Assembly: GCA_029891345.1 (NCBI GenBank)
Contig: CM056995.1
Span: forward strand, 80,601,895 to 80,665,894
Direction of reading: 5' to 3'
DNA length: 64,000 nt
Source of the DNA: Dryococelus australis
Taxonomy: Eukaryota > Arthropoda > Insecta > Phasmatodea > Phasmatidae
Shown piece after piece: positions 12,501-24,673 of this stretch. Position 1 is the stretch's first letter. Each line of letters opens with the position of its first letter. The notes below the pieces were generated by a model. That model had not been told where the DNA came from. It searched no databases and was given only the letters and a program-made list of their open reading frames with translations. The position numbers and the translations under genes are program-made.

Positions 12501-13610
12501 TTGTGGATTCACGATTGATTCGATGGTTATACTCTTGCCCTCTCACTTTTAATGTTTCCAGTACAACCCCAGCAAGAAAGGATTTCGAACTTGAATCCTC
12601 AGGCGAGGAGTGTAGCGATCTACCTCTGGTAGGGGGCGAACTCGAGTATCTTCTATTCCCCCCCATCGTCACTCCAACACATTATCTTCTCCATTCTGCC
12701 GCTTCTCTAACTCAGTCCGCATTTTTTATATCTCGGGAAGGACAACAACTCCCAACTAGCATCATTTTCGTATCATTATGAATTACGCCGAGCTTACGTA
12801 TGTATTTTCACCCCTTCAATTAAGTGGCGAAAAGTTTTGTAGCCACAAAAAATGCCTGTCCCACGAACGACATAAAAATCAGAAGCACAGCACATTACTG
12901 GGTATGGGGAATATCTCAGCGAAGTTCAATAGCCATACAGATTTTGCTGATACACCTACTCCCTGCTCATTACAACTAAAAATGTTGTTTAGGTACACCT
13001 GAATTTTGATTTTCCGAAGCGGCCGACAATCGGCGTGCTAAACATGTTCAGTTCGAAACACACACATGAGGCTGTCTAGACATGAAAGGAAGACGGCACT
13101 ACGAAGGCTTCACTGAAAGATGAGGGCTGTGTGTGGGCAGGCTGCAACTCCCGAGAAACTCTAGACAGAGGAAACAAAAGACCAAAAAAAATTTCTTTCA
13201 CAATATCAACCTTATCGACTCCCGATATAGCGATGCAAAATGTCGGAAGTCTTCCGAGTAAACAATATGAAAATAGCAGTATGAAAACATAGATTTTTAT
13301 GCATTCAATTCGCATCCCTAGTAGCTATGAAAACACTAGCTGATCTGGGGATGCCTACCGGCTGGCAGCTACTAAATTCAAATAAAAAATCCCATGTTAA
13401 AGTAAATTTCGCTTCAGTGCTTTAATTTTGAAGACTGTCGTTTCAAACAAAATGTATTCTTCGCGAATTTTTTAGAAGATCCATACGAACGTATATATTC
13501 TAAAATATTTCTCGCAAACAGACTATACAGCTTATGGAAATATTTCCGCTGTCTGCAGCTGCAGGCAGCCGGTAGGCAGTGCCCTTTAATGTCTTATCTC
13601 ACTTTTTTTT
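9520..13610. other. No gene seen, about 4 kb AT-rich
   Basis: Open frames here are 60-92 codons and carry no recognisable domain. One composition feature is an A10 run joined to a G13 run at about 11,060-11,082. I found no inverted-repeat element, SINE or transposase fragment. Confidence 0.5.
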
Positions 13611-14161
13611 ATTTGGTTATCTGAAAGAGTTTTTGAAATGTGCCTCTTTAATGCAGTTATTAGTTGTCAAATCATTATAGTTTTCAAAATATAACACTAA
13701 TAGTCTCAATTTCCCGAATTCTGCAGCATACTAGGCTTTGCTCCTACATATTTTTTCTCAATCAAATTGCATTTAATGCAATCTGTATGGTGTGCAGAAC
13801 ATACTGATTCACTATGAGTGCGATTTATAAACAGGTGAGCAAGTGTTGACATTCTGAATTTTGTTGAAAATAGGGGTCAGACTTGTCGTAAATATATTTT
13901 TGTTCATTCAAGCGAAACTTTTAACATTCATTTAATAAATAGTTTAAACCATAAACTGTAGATGAAAAGTTGTTTTTGTTCCTTTCGTAGCTTGTAACAC
14001 AAATGCAGTATGCCGCGCTTCGACTCGTAATTCAACTTTTTGAACCTGCCTATAGCTCTCGTGTCGGAATTCGAGTGTTATATTTTGAAAACTATAATGA
14101 TTTGACAACTAACAACTGCATTAAGGGGCCATTTTTCGAAACCTCTCGCAGATAACCAAAT
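13611..14161. mobile_element. Foldback element, about 88-bp arms
   Basis: The arm 13,611-13,699, starting ATTTGGTTATCTG and ending AAAATATAACACT, is repeated inverted at 14,074-14,161. The inner parts of the arms are nearly identical across AGTTGTCAAATCATTATAG. The roughly 375-bp centre has no coding frame. No flanking target duplication is obvious. Confidence 0.8.
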
Positions 14162-15380
14162 TCCAAAAGCATGATAAATATGACCTTAACATGGCGTCTT
14201 TACTGAGGGCGCTGGACAATCCGTCCACACACGCGAATACCGCTGGCATCCGCTTCGAAGAAAGCGAGGCCGGCCACACGCTCGGGCACGGCACCATTTC
14301 AAGGCAGACGCGGATAATGAGCGATTATAAATACGCCTGAAGGGGGCATGATAATGGGGGTCTGTTTCTGGAAGTCGGCTGCCAACGGTAAGCGATGAAT
14401 CAGGCTGATGCGAAATCTATGCCGCTTCTTTGGATGGTGGAAAACTATTTCGTCGGAGCTGGCCCAGCTTGTAAACTAATTAGGCGATCCTAGCCTTCCA
14501 TTCACCTGCCTGGCTCAACCAGCATCATTATGGTGTGCAATCTTGTCAGGTACGCATTGTTGTCAGTACTTCATTATTCCCTACAGCCTCATCGCAAAGT
14601 CGAGGGTTCGTCTTTCCCGCATGATTAGAATCACAAGAAATCAACGCAAAAGTGTACGAACGTAGGTCACACCGGGTCTCCCACAACGTCATGCATGACG
14701 CAACACGCAAAGATTGTATCACCCTATTGCAGTTCCTTTACAGCTTTTAACCATCTGCGAACCTCCCGAACAGAAATAACAAGTTTCACTAACCTAGGAT
14801 TATTTTTCTTGCAGGCGAACCAATTATTTCTGTCACCGGATTGTGACTCTTCCTATGAGTATATACGCAATTGTATCATTAGAAAACGTGACAACCATAT
14901 AGTGTTTCTGGTGAAAGTCCGGTGGTGCAGTGATACAACAGAGCAAGTTTCGGACACCAGGCCTTTAATCCTGCCAGCAAAATTAATGATAAAATGCTTT
15001 TGAGAATTCCCCTTTCTGAATAATAGAAGCCAATGTTAATTACTTGAAGCCGAAAGAGCATATTTCAAGTTGGACGAAATTGTTTATTTGAAGCTGCTTG
15101 ATGTGCTATAGAGCAAGATTCACATAGTGACAAAAACAGATATCCTTTTATGACGTCACAAACAGGCATTTCTGTAAACATGCCGTTCGTTAGTTCATTT
15201 TTGAATGACATTTCATTATTTTCATGTTTCATTAAGCACACAGCTAGTAAAAACCTGATAATGCATGTAGAAATTAAGATTTAGTCCTACTATTATCATT
15301 CAACGTATCCACATTGATGACCTGAAGAATGCCCGAATTGAGGCTTAAAAATGGTATAATTTTCATTAAATTAGAAAGGT
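14162..15380. other. No gene seen
   Basis: A locally GC-rich patch (about 14,200-14,500) is followed by AT-rich DNA. The 102-codon frame at 14,695-15,003 has no recognisable domain. Confidence 0.45.
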
Positions 15381-15384
15381 GAAT

Positions 15385-15455
15385 ATCTGTGTCGCGGGAT
15401 TCGAATCCAGAAACTCTCGATTACACAGCCGGCGCCCCAAAGACCTCGACTTCAG
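15385..15455 (-). repeat. Weak tRNA-like (B-box) fragment
   Basis: The minus strand reads GGATTCGAATCCCGCG, a near-perfect polymerase III B box, preceded by GGGGCGCCGGCTGTGTAATC, which resembles a degraded A-box region. No full cloverleaf or flanking duplication was found. Possibly a SINE remnant. Confidence 0.3.
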
Positions 15456-17734
15456 GAGTCAGTCACAAAGTAAAAGGCAGGTGCACAAAGAAAATTGGTT
15501 AGCGCAGTAGTGTGTTGTCTGCTGGATTTCTCGGACATTTAATAACGCCAGTGAAAGTAAATTATAGCTGTCGTCCCACTGGAGATCAAATCAAACACAG
15601 TTTGGTTGAAGATTGAGAGGATACCGAACTGTATTATTGGCACAGCCCATGTTGAAGACTTGTATAACCCAATTTGTAGCGCCATGTCCCCACCCCATCC
15701 CCCTCAAAGTGATAGCTGACTATTCCTTCTCATCCACTTTCAACAATAACGGAAGCTGTAATTTGGAATGCATGATAAATGCCAGCAACATTAACTATCA
15801 AATCTTGGCATTTTAATGTTGTTCCTATAACAAGCAGATCTGAAGTTTAAGAGTGGGATGAATACCCGTAGGACCCCAGCGGACAAGGTCAAGAAGCGAG
15901 GAAGCGATAAGGGCGACACTAACACGCATACCTTGTGCCTCATCGCTCCTACGCGCAAGATGTGCAGTGTTTCCATGGTAATGCTGTATTGTGCAAATTA
16001 GATATATAATATATGGGTTTTATTATACGTGATGAAAGACCACGGATTAAACTACGCTCGTATCTTCGGACTTTTCTCTTGCCGCTTAAGGAAACTGCTT
16101 AGGCAAGCTAAGAAAAAAAAAAAGACGATTTTCACGAATTTTTTTCTCCAAGAATACACTTAAAATGATATAAGTAAAAATAATAGGGGTATAGATAATT
16201 GTTTTTTATCTTTTCTGACAAAAAGTCTTATCTGCAGAACATTTATTTACCGAGATACGCGTATTCAGGCAAATAACTATTTCACATAAAATGCGGGGGT
16301 GGCTACATAGCACTTGAGTCCAATTGTTATTACATTTCTGTTTAATTATAAATATGTTATTCTGGAAAGAGTCCGATATTTAATGCGCCCTTGTACCGAA
16401 CCGTAAATATTATGCAGTATTATTAAATGAGAACTTAATACTGGAGCTTTGGTACTTTGAGTAAAAGTTGCAAATAATTTTCAAACATTTCCGCACGTGA
16501 CCAGCCAAGCAAAAGGATAGATAGAGTTTCACATGTTAAATGATTTAGGTGTGTCTCAGCCAACTTTCAAGATATCGCTTTCAAACAAATGGCACTACGT
16601 GCTCTTTGAAGGGAGGAGCCGTGCTACAAGAGAGAAAGTAGGAGTAAACCAATAGAGAGTTTCTATTTCTGTTGAGTCACTGGGGTAATTTTGATACAAA
16701 AGTTGAAATTTACCCTTCATTTTCACAAAATTTGTGCTGGAACCACAGCAAATATACCAAAAAGTAACTCGGTGTATTTTTAAACCAATGTTATTTGATT
16801 TGAAACTGAAGGTAGTATTGTCAGAAAAAAAATTAAAAGTGTATCACAATAACCCAGATTATGGGAAACTGTGAGACAGTGGTCTAGCTTGCAGCATACC
16901 GGCCTACTCAGTAGGATAACAATGCACACAACTATAATACAGACAGAACCTAATGCATCACCTACGAAAAATTAGGAAAGACTGGCACTAAACTTACCGT
17001 CAATAAAGTTTATACACATTTTGCAAGAAAAAAATTTATACCTATTTAATAGAAAAGCATCTCTAAGTACTCTATCCAATGCCCAATTATTGTACTAACA
17101 ATATAGACCATACTGGGACAAAAAAAAACTAATTTACAAGAAACAAATTATCTTTGGGACGAAAATTGTTAATTCTTCAAACTACACACACACGTATATG
17201 TATATTTGTGTGTCTAATACAATTATAGATTATTTGTATATATACTGTGATGGAAATATCTATGGCAAAATGCTGTAAATACAGTGACTGGTATTGAATA
17301 ATTTGACATGTAATTTGACACATGTAATGTTTTCCATGTATGACTGCACATAGTTAAAATGAAAAATGAAAAAAACAATATATAACTACCTTTAGTAAAT
17401 TAACATTGAAAAGCTTATGTTTCACATCACTACAATATTCATAACTGGGGACTGCCTTTCAAAACAGATGAATAGCATCCAGGTGGCATACATACTGCGA
17501 AAGATTACATTAAAGGCAAGTTTTTTTGGTTAGTATCGCGATTCATGTAGGAATATTTCTCTCAATGACAGTATTATTTTTTTATGTGCATCTTTTTAAA
17601 AACTTACTTGTTCGCATGTTAAATTCTAAGGCTATGGAATAACTGGAATAATTTACATTGTATGTTTGTAAATAATTTAAGTACGAATATACTCTAAATT
17701 AGTTCATCTAAATATAAGAATACGCAGTCGATTA
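15456..17734. other. No gene seen
   Basis: AT-rich. Short frames only. Motifs of the form GGGTTATTGTGATACA occur at about 16,683 (plus) and 16,843 (minus) and recall the decayed coding fragments at 17,900-18,640 and 23,072. This region may therefore include part of the same unidentified transposon. Confidence 0.4.
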
Positions 17735-17800
17735 TTGGTTAGCATGCTGGGCTATCAATGCAAGGGTTGTAGGTTCGCGCCTCCTCTCTTGCAATGGTAT
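17735..17800 (+). repeat. tRNA-like fragment, probable SINE piece
   Basis: TTGGTTAGCATGCTGGGC resembles a tRNA A box and D arm. GTAGGTTCGCGCCTCC, about 30 bases later, resembles a B box. The 3' side runs into unrelated AT-rich DNA, and no acceptor stem is formed, so it is not a tRNA gene. Confidence 0.35.
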
Positions 17801-17899
17801 GCAAAAGATTTTCATGTCTTACAATGTGTTTAATAGTGAAGAAAAGGAATCTAAAAACAAAGAAAAGTTAATATTGATGGTCAAAATAATAATTTTTAA

Positions 17900-18640
17900 A
17901 AGATACAGTTAGGCATATGGTGAAACCATGGCTAGCCTTCAGTAGGTCATCTGATGGCTGTGAAATGGTACATCGATGGGCCATTGCTGTTGTAAGCATA
18001 TGGGCCATGCTTGGGGAATTTATGTTCACCACACCTGTACCAGTTATGGGCAGAGCTGTTGGCCAACTGTTTGCCGGCTTCGCATCCGACTGTAAACCAT
18101 CAATGAGCCATATGTGATTTGTTACATGAGAAGTTCCCCAAAATGTTGACTCTTTTTGATAACAGACACATTTTTGTCCACCAATTTAAATGTCTTTTAC
18201 ACAATACGATTTTAGTCCAGTCACATAAAATCGATCCTCTTCAAGGACACTCAATTGTAACAACACAAGTGCATGTAGTAGAGCCCATTTTTCCTCCTTT
18301 AACATGGCCAAAAATGAAATCTTCACATTTTTAATTGATGGGTCCCGATAGTTCTGCATACTCCTGGGGCAGTTTCCACGATACTTTCATCCCCACTATC
18401 ATTTACAATAGGACTATCATTTTCCCGCATGATTTATTCTTCTTCACCAGAATTATCCACAGGGTTTTTTTCCCCCCCTTTTGCCTCCACATTTATTTTT
18501 CACTACTTTTGAATTTCTGTAAGATACTCCTCTGAAGTGTATGTATCACCCCACCCAACCATATGTCTTAGAATTATTCCGCAACCTGTCTCATAATTAC
18601 CCAAAGTAATGTATCACAATAACCCCATGGCTTTGACTTT
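17900..18640 (-). pseudogene. Decayed coding fragment of unknown family
   Basis: On the minus strand one frame from about 18,605 reads GNYETGCGIILRHMVGWG and continues through an acidic region (ENDSPIVNDSGDESIVE) with four stops to about 18,330. Other frames then stay open towards 17,900. The first motif is matched by GNYDTGCGVILRHMVGW on the plus strand near 23,072, with mostly synonymous or conservative differences. That pattern suggests both descend from a protein-coding repeat. I cannot name the family. Confidence 0.4.
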
Positions 18641-18971
18641 CAATAGAATATTATCTAAAAATACTTTAGTGACGTGGCTTCAAAACAATTTTAGGGTATA
18701 AAAAATTCTTACAAAAAACCTTTTGTATAAATGTGGCCCGGACAGATGGGCGGTTTTTTTTCCAAGGTAATATCTTGAAGGTGGCCGACGCACGACTACA
18801 ATCATTTGACAAATCAAACCCTATATCCTCTCACTCAGCCGGTACCGCACTAGGCAGCCACGTTAACTGTACACTATTGTCCATAAGACTTCCTGTAATT
18901 ATCTGGCAACTACTTGTGCCCAATAAATCGTGTGTCGCTGCTCGTATACTCCCTAGACCTATTTCATTAAC

Positions 18972-19387
18972 GGCTGTTCACACTAAAGTGAGCACTCTAT
19001 AAATGAACCTTAGAAAAAGTCACTGCCCCTGCTTGCATATATTTTAACGGGCGCACTGAGTGACATTCGCCCAGTAAAGTTGGTAACGACGGCTGAAAAG
19101 TAGTTCCATATTTTAACGTCGAATAAAAAGCATAACGTAACCATTTTGTGATAACTTACAATTATCTCTTTCGCTTTCCGTTTTTTTTTAATGCGTGGAA
19201 GTGTCAAAATAAGTAAAGTATTCACTTTTCTATTAATTCAACAGTTTCACTTGACCGACGCATGAATAAAGTGATGACACACATGGCAATGTTAATTTTA
19301 CATAAGGTGGAGGAATACACAATGTGCATACAAGTAGATCATAAGCAGGGCTTTCAAAAGTGCTCATTTTACCGTGAACAGCCTATA
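18972..19387. mobile_element. MITE, long subfamily (B), copy
   Basis: The ends are GGCTGTTCACACTAAAGTGAGCAC and AAAAGTGCTCATTTTACCGTG followed by CAGCCTATAG. The internal 370 bp carries the subfamily-B marks: CACTGCCCCTGCTTGCATA near one end, GTTGGTAACGACGG, then GCATGAATAAAGTGATGAC and CATGGCAATGTTAATTTT. It is about 415 bp and non-coding. The copy at 56,618-57,045 is in the same orientation. The copy at 58,931-59,342 is inverted. Confidence 0.85.
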
Positions 19388-19781
19388 GCAGCATTACTTT
19401 ACTGTGCAAGTTTTTCATTTAGCGAAGTATATTGTCTGGAAGGGTAATAAAAATTTTTCTCGGTACAAATTTTGTGGAGGGCTCATTTACACTACTTTCA
19501 GCATAAAACAAATACGGACAGTCTTGTCGCATTCATTTTTCACACCTTTCGATTAAGATCTTTATACGTCGTAATTACATTTTTGTATATGATGTAAGTT
19601 ATTTTTACCTTACTTAAAACTCCGCATCACTGTAATAAAAGTGTAAATCTACTAGGAATTTTTCCTTCAGAGATAATACCCCACGTTTAACTGAAACCTT
19701 TGGAAAAGCGTGAAGATTGCGCCAATTAACCTTGCCTATTAGAGCTGGCTCATACTTTTAAGCGCCCTGGTGTAAATCTGG

Positions 19782-19782
19782 T

Positions 19783-19840
<58 letters not shown>
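19782..19840. repeat. (CT)n microsatellite
   Basis: An almost pure CT array with one early interruption (TCGCTC). Confidence 0.95.
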
Positions 19841-19842
<2 letters not shown>

Positions 19843-19844
19843 CG

Positions 19845-20872
19845 AGGCGGTTAACGTACTGTGTTATTTCCCGTCATGAAACCTAGGCACGTTCAGAACA
19901 ACTGCTTCAAATAAAACCACGTACACTGCCTTGCCATTGCCATAAACAAGTTCGGTGCGCAGCTAAATCAAAACTCAAATTTTAATGGATTGTAAACTAA
20001 CATACAAATCAACCATATTCTAAGATTTGGACACGACAATGATATCGAAATTAAAGACACGGCAAGATCGATTTTCCTGCTTGAATCTTATTTACGTAAT
20101 TTTAGTTAATACAAAATATAGTATGGCCATCGCAAAAATCTCTGCAGCACTTTCATTTTCCTCCAAGGGTGCTGTAAAGTCTGGTTACTAGAACGTGTAT
20201 CTTAGTATGCATCGAAATATAGATTTCATCTCTTACCTCGCATATCATACAAGTAGCTCAGTAGTTGAAATGTACGTATGTTTATGGGCCTAATATTTAA
20301 CACGCAGCCACTTAGCGTATTTGGTAGTTTAGTTAACGTACTTGCTTTCGGGATATCTGGAGTAAAAAAAAAAAAATGTTTTCAGTGCTTTTCGACCTCC
20401 ACTCTTGGTGCACATTCTCAGAATGGGTCTTATACCTGCCGTGAACCACCACAAAGAAACAAAAGGCCCGTTTATCTTTTAACACGGTATATAGCCGGGG
20501 TTAGCTACCTATGTGCTGCAACTGCTGATTTTACAAATCGTTGTCTCTCAGACAGTGGCGAAGCCCAGCATTCTATTCAATACTGCACCGAGATCTTCAC
20601 CTGGGGTCAAAGGCTGCAGGAGAAAGGACTGGCCACCATGTCTCCACTGCCTACGGCCGAGAGCTTAGCACTAAGAAAGAGAGGCCGAGAGTGTCATTAA
20701 TCGTGCTTTCCTACAGCAACTTACAGTGAATATTTTGTGGTCACGAGGATAATTGTACGAGTTTTCATGATGTTCACTTCATCGAGAATACTTCTCTTTA
20801 AAAAAAAAACATAATTTGGCAGCGTTGCAATAAACGTCGTTCCCGGCATAGTTTGAAAACAATGACTATGTC
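19845..20872. other. No gene proven
   Basis: A 140-codon plus-strand frame (20,278-20,700) is the longest, but it begins in AT-rich DNA, crosses an A12 run and shows no domain. I do not call it a gene. Confidence 0.4.
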
Positions 20873-21066
20873 AAGGTGCCCACACACGATGAGGAATTCC
20901 TCAAGGCCAGGACTGTACAGTCTCGGTCTCAGGGAAATACGGAGCGTGTGGTAACGGCCTTGAGGCCACTGGTGAAATGCGCAGTCCGCAAAATAGGAAT
21001 CGAAAAACCTTTAGGTCGGCCTGCGCAGTACAGGACTGTACAGGCCAGAACTTGCGAGTGTGGGCA
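20873..21066. mobile_element. MITE with CCCACACAC termini
   Basis: The left end AAGGTGCCCACACACGATGAGG is mirrored at the right by CAGAACTTGCGAGTGTGGGC. Inside, GGCCAGGACTGTACAG and CTGTACAGGCC form a second pair. A related sequence ends at 22,463 with GCACGTGTGTGGGTACCTTTAG. Confidence 0.6.
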
Positions 21067-21654
21067 AACAACGAGTATTCCGTCAGTTCGCCTTCAGCTT
21101 TTGACGAAGACACAACGATTAAATGCGAGTTTCTAGAAGATTGTATACGAATATACGAGTGTGAGCCATGTCTGTGGCAAGTGAAGTGTAAAGAATACCA
21201 TGGTATGGTGAAAAAAGACGCGGTCTACGCTCAGCTGTTAGTAATATTGAAAGAGGTGCGCATAAAAGCCACGAAAGGTGCTGTAATAAAAAAAGATAAA
21301 TAATCTGAGAAGTGCGCATCGAAAAGAAATTTAAAAAGTAAACGCTTCGACCAAGTCAGGAGCAGCAGGCGACGAAATCTGTAAACCGAAGTTATGGCAC
21401 TTTCCGTAGTTAAGGTAAGCTTAATTTATCCAGAGAACTGATCGTAGTGATAAAAAACGATGAAAAGTTATTTTTATTGCTTGTCAACATGGCTGCTGCA
21501 CGAGTTAACATAACGACCATATCTGACACACAACTGTCGAATAGATATACCCATTCTTATAATATTATTTGGGAAAAATTTATTTTCCACACACGCATAT
21601 ATATATATATATATGTACACACACACACACATTTCGACCTGTACTGACACTCAT

Positions 21655-21730
21655 GTCCTGATGGCTCAGTCAACTAGGGCATCTGCCTTCCAATCCAAGG
21701 TCCGGCAGTTCGCTGCTCCTCATCTCCACA
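21655..21730 (+). repeat. tRNA-derived SINE head fragment
   Basis: GATGGCTCAGTCAACTAGGG matches an A box and D loop, followed by CATCTGCCTTCCAATCC in the anticodon-arm position and GGCAGTTCGCTGCTCC as a B box. The downstream part is short and not a tRNA acceptor stem. Confidence 0.5.
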
Positions 21731-21837
21731 GCAGTTTATACTGAATTAAATCATATCACGTAGACATAGGTAAGGGTCTGCATACAACACATGGAACATC
21801 GCCTTTAGGTTCCGACCGACATCAAACTACACTAGCG

Positions 21838-22020
21838 CTGCCTAGCAGATAGTGGGGAACAAAGATGGCATCCCTGACGGGCAACAATATGGCAGCCGAT
21901 ACTAGCCCCACCTAGCAAATAATAAAAGAAATATGACGTCCCTGGCAGGAGCAACAGACATCCAAGACGGCGGCCGACACCAGCACCACCTAGCAGACGA
22001 TATGAAACCAATATGGCGGC
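21838..22020. repeat. Degenerate tandem repeat, about 75 bp unit
   Basis: The phrase CCTAGCAGA/CCTAGCAAA followed by a segment ending in ATGGCGGC/ATGGCAGC recurs about two and a half times. Copies differ by small indels and substitutions. Confidence 0.6.
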
Positions 22021-22312
22021 TTACAGACATGTAACATGGTGGGTGGAGTGAGAGTGTGAGAGAGAGCAGGCGAAAGAAAAGTAAATAATGAAAAAAAGCA
22101 TTTCTAGAAAAATATAATGGCATGAAATGACAGAGCATGAAGTACCAAGGAAGAGTGACAGCATGAACTGGAACCTCCTTGAGAAAAGATGGAAGATGTA
22201 AAACAAGATGGCGGAAACAGTATAGCTGACAATAGGTCAAGGTCATCCACGATGGTGGACCCAAGATGACCACTGGTCCACTGCCAGATACCACTGTGCT
22301 TTTTCACGCAAG

Positions 22313-22463
22313 TTTTAAAGGACTTTGTCGCGTGGACTGAATTGTTCCTTGAGGAATGTTGAAGGGTGTGTGGGGGAAAGGATGTTTTCAGGCCAAACCT
22401 CGAGGCCGCGCCTGCACAGTTCCGGCCTCAAGGTTTGGCCTGCACGTGTGTGGGTACCTTTAG
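22313..22463. repeat. Hairpin element, CCCACACAC family
   Basis: A strong hairpin is formed by AGGCCAAACCTCGAGGCCG (22,390-22,408) and CGGCCTCAAGGTTTGGCCT (22,423-22,441), with one mismatch and a 14-base loop. The right end reads GTGTGTGGGTACCTTTA. It shares the terminal CCCACACAC motif and internal palindromes with the element at 20,873. Confidence 0.65.
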
Positions 22464-22520
22464 TAACTGATATTCCGTGCTATGAATGTATTTACAACCG
22501 TAACCCAAAACATTGTGTTT

Positions 22521-22740
22521 ATAGGCTGTTCATGGTAAAGCGAGCACTGTTGAGGCCCACGTTACTTTTTCCTTTCAGACTTTTTTTTAACCTTTGACCA
22601 CGTTTTTAAATAAATGTATCGCCAAGTAAGTAACACAGTGTGTATATTCCACCGCACTCTGAAGTTAACGTCTAATGCCATAATAAAATATATTTATTGA
22701 CTATTATTCCGACTGAGAGGCCTTTCGGAAGTTCTTTAGA
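22521..22740. mobile_element. MITE subfamily A, degraded right end
   Basis: It starts ATAGGCTGTTCATGGTAAAG, followed by the pyrimidine-rich segment and the CCAAGTAAGTAACACAGTGTG block typical of subfamily A. The right terminal repeat near 22,730 is barely recognisable (GGCCTTTCGGAAGTTC). Confidence 0.65.
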
Positions 22741-23071
22741 CACGCCCCGTTTAACAGTGAGCCAGTAGTAAGCAGTGGTGTGAGTGTTTAACAGTCCTGT
22801 ACAGAGGCCTTACTTGATCACAGCAACCAATTAGCAAACGATAAAGTCTCGAGTGTATAGAGGGCTGTCCAGCCTAGCTTGCCGACAACTCAATCCGCAA
22901 AATACTCCGGACTCTACCAATTTAGATACTAAGTGACAATAAATGTAGGTGGTTTATTCATTTCACGTTTAACGGTGCAGTTGAAGATAAGTCGTCATGA
23001 GTGACGTTTTTCAGAAGTATCGAAAAACATGCATGGTTGAGATAATTCTGCTAATGAAATACCATTGCTCG

Positions 23072-23170
23072 GGGTAATTATGATACAGGCTGCGGTGTAA
23101 TTCTGAGACACATGGTTGGGTGGGTTAATCGCGATACACGCACGATAGTGCATCTTGAAAACTATAAAAG
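23072..23170 (+). pseudogene. Short coding-like fragment shared with 18.6 kb
   Basis: It encodes GNYDTGCGVILRHMVGW, matching the minus-strand fragment at about 18,549-18,605, and then continues VNRDTRTIVHLENYKS. It ends before the virus-like element begins at 23,422. Origin unknown, probably a transposon protein. Confidence 0.35.
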
Positions 23171-23421
23171 TACAATGACCATGTGATATCCCGAAAAGAG
23201 TGCTTGTTGGCCATATTTGTACACAACATGCCGCACTGACCCTGGAGACAGTGCGGCAAAAAACACAATCAATACGCATTTTTTACCCCGGTGTCCGGAC
23301 AAAACATGCACCTAACATTCAAACAAACGCTTGCGTTGAAGAAGCAAGCATTCAATTAATTTAAAAAAGAAAATGCAATTCTGCATTGCAGTAATTAACT
23401 TAACGTCGTTCTTGGCAGCAC

Positions 23422-24623
23422 AGTAGTAGGATTCGGATGGCTTGGGGACAACGGGATAGGGTATCGGAGCCGGAGTCAGGGAAGCCGCCATTTTGTTACA
23501 TCACCCGACCACCATCTTCGATGTGATTGACCTTTCACTCCCGACCCATGTGACATTTGACCTCAACCTTGACCCCGAGGACCTTTGAAACCTTTCATAA
23601 ATTCCAAAAGTTCTTCCAAAAATTCTAACAAAAATTCCGAAAAAAATATCTAAAAGATCCTCAGGAATGACCCATTTTTCTCCAGAAATTCTGACAGGGA
23701 TCAGTGATACAGGGGTCAGGAGAGCAGCACCTCTGACCTTGAAAATAAAAAAATCCAAAAATATATAAAAAATTCACAAAAATTAAAAAATTAATTACAC
23801 AATTTATTTAAAAATTATTAAAATTTTAATTTAAAATAGTTTTAAAAAATTTTTAATCGTTAAAAAGGTATTTTTATAGAATTTTATTTTAAAAATTTCT
23901 TTGTTAAAAAGTCTTTAACCCAGGAGGCCATTTTCCCCCGTTTCCCCTTAAAAAATTACCCAGAAAAAATTTATAAAAACATTTATAAAAAATTTAATTA
24001 AAAAACTTACATTTCCTGGGGTCTCCACCCCCCCCCCCCCCTCCCTACACCATCACTTACCACTGTTCGAATCCAGCAGACGACTGACTCCCTCGCACCC
24101 ACTCCCCTCGCCTATACTCATTCCGCCATTTTGTTTTTTCAATCATTTGTTTATATGTTACTGGAGGCCGTCATCTTTGTGTATATGCTACTGGAGGCGG
24201 TCATATTTGTTTTTTCATACATCATTTGTTTATATACGTTACTGGAGGCTGCCATGTTGAGAGGCAGCCATCTTGCTAGGTGCAGCCCTCATGTTTTTTT
24301 ATTATTGTCATTTGTGTTATAGTTTCTGCCTCACCTTTGTGCGACAATCCAATTATGCCACCTGATATACGCCTGTACCGAACGGTGACATTGAGCATTC
24401 CTGCCAAGTACTTAAATTTATTTACTTTTATTCTTATATATATAGCGGGGAGGTTTTTTGTTTGAAATAAAACACAGCATATCTTTTTTTACATTAAATT
24501 TATTGTACACATAATCAAATATACAGGTTTATTAATCTTCTTCGACGTTCACCGCTCGATGTCCGTCTCGCCAACCCAGGTATTGCAGCGGGCAGGGCAA
24601 CCCCACCACATTAAGCTGGCGAT
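23422..24623. repeat. Left terminal inverted repeat of virus-like element
   Basis: It matches the complement of 29,840-31,055. In order it holds a GC-rich outer 150 bp with GGAGCCGGAGTCAGGG, a very AT-rich middle, a C14 run at 24,028-24,041, a three-copy tandem repeat around ACTGGAGGC (24,155-24,260), and an inner segment with two minus-strand AATAAA signals (24,499-24,504 and 24,528-24,533). The inner edge falls about 50 bp beyond the major capsid stop codon. Confidence 0.9.
24499..24533 (-). terminator. Polyadenylation signals of leftward arm
   Basis: Two AATAAA hexamers on the minus strand (24,528-24,533 and 24,499-24,504) lie about 140 and 170 bp after the major capsid stop, inside the left inverted repeat. 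The mirror-image pair in the right repeat serves the other arm. Confidence 0.6.
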
Positions 24624-24673
24624 GCTTGAAGACGAGTAAACTGTTACAGTGTGCGAACAGTCAGCTGCGCTCA

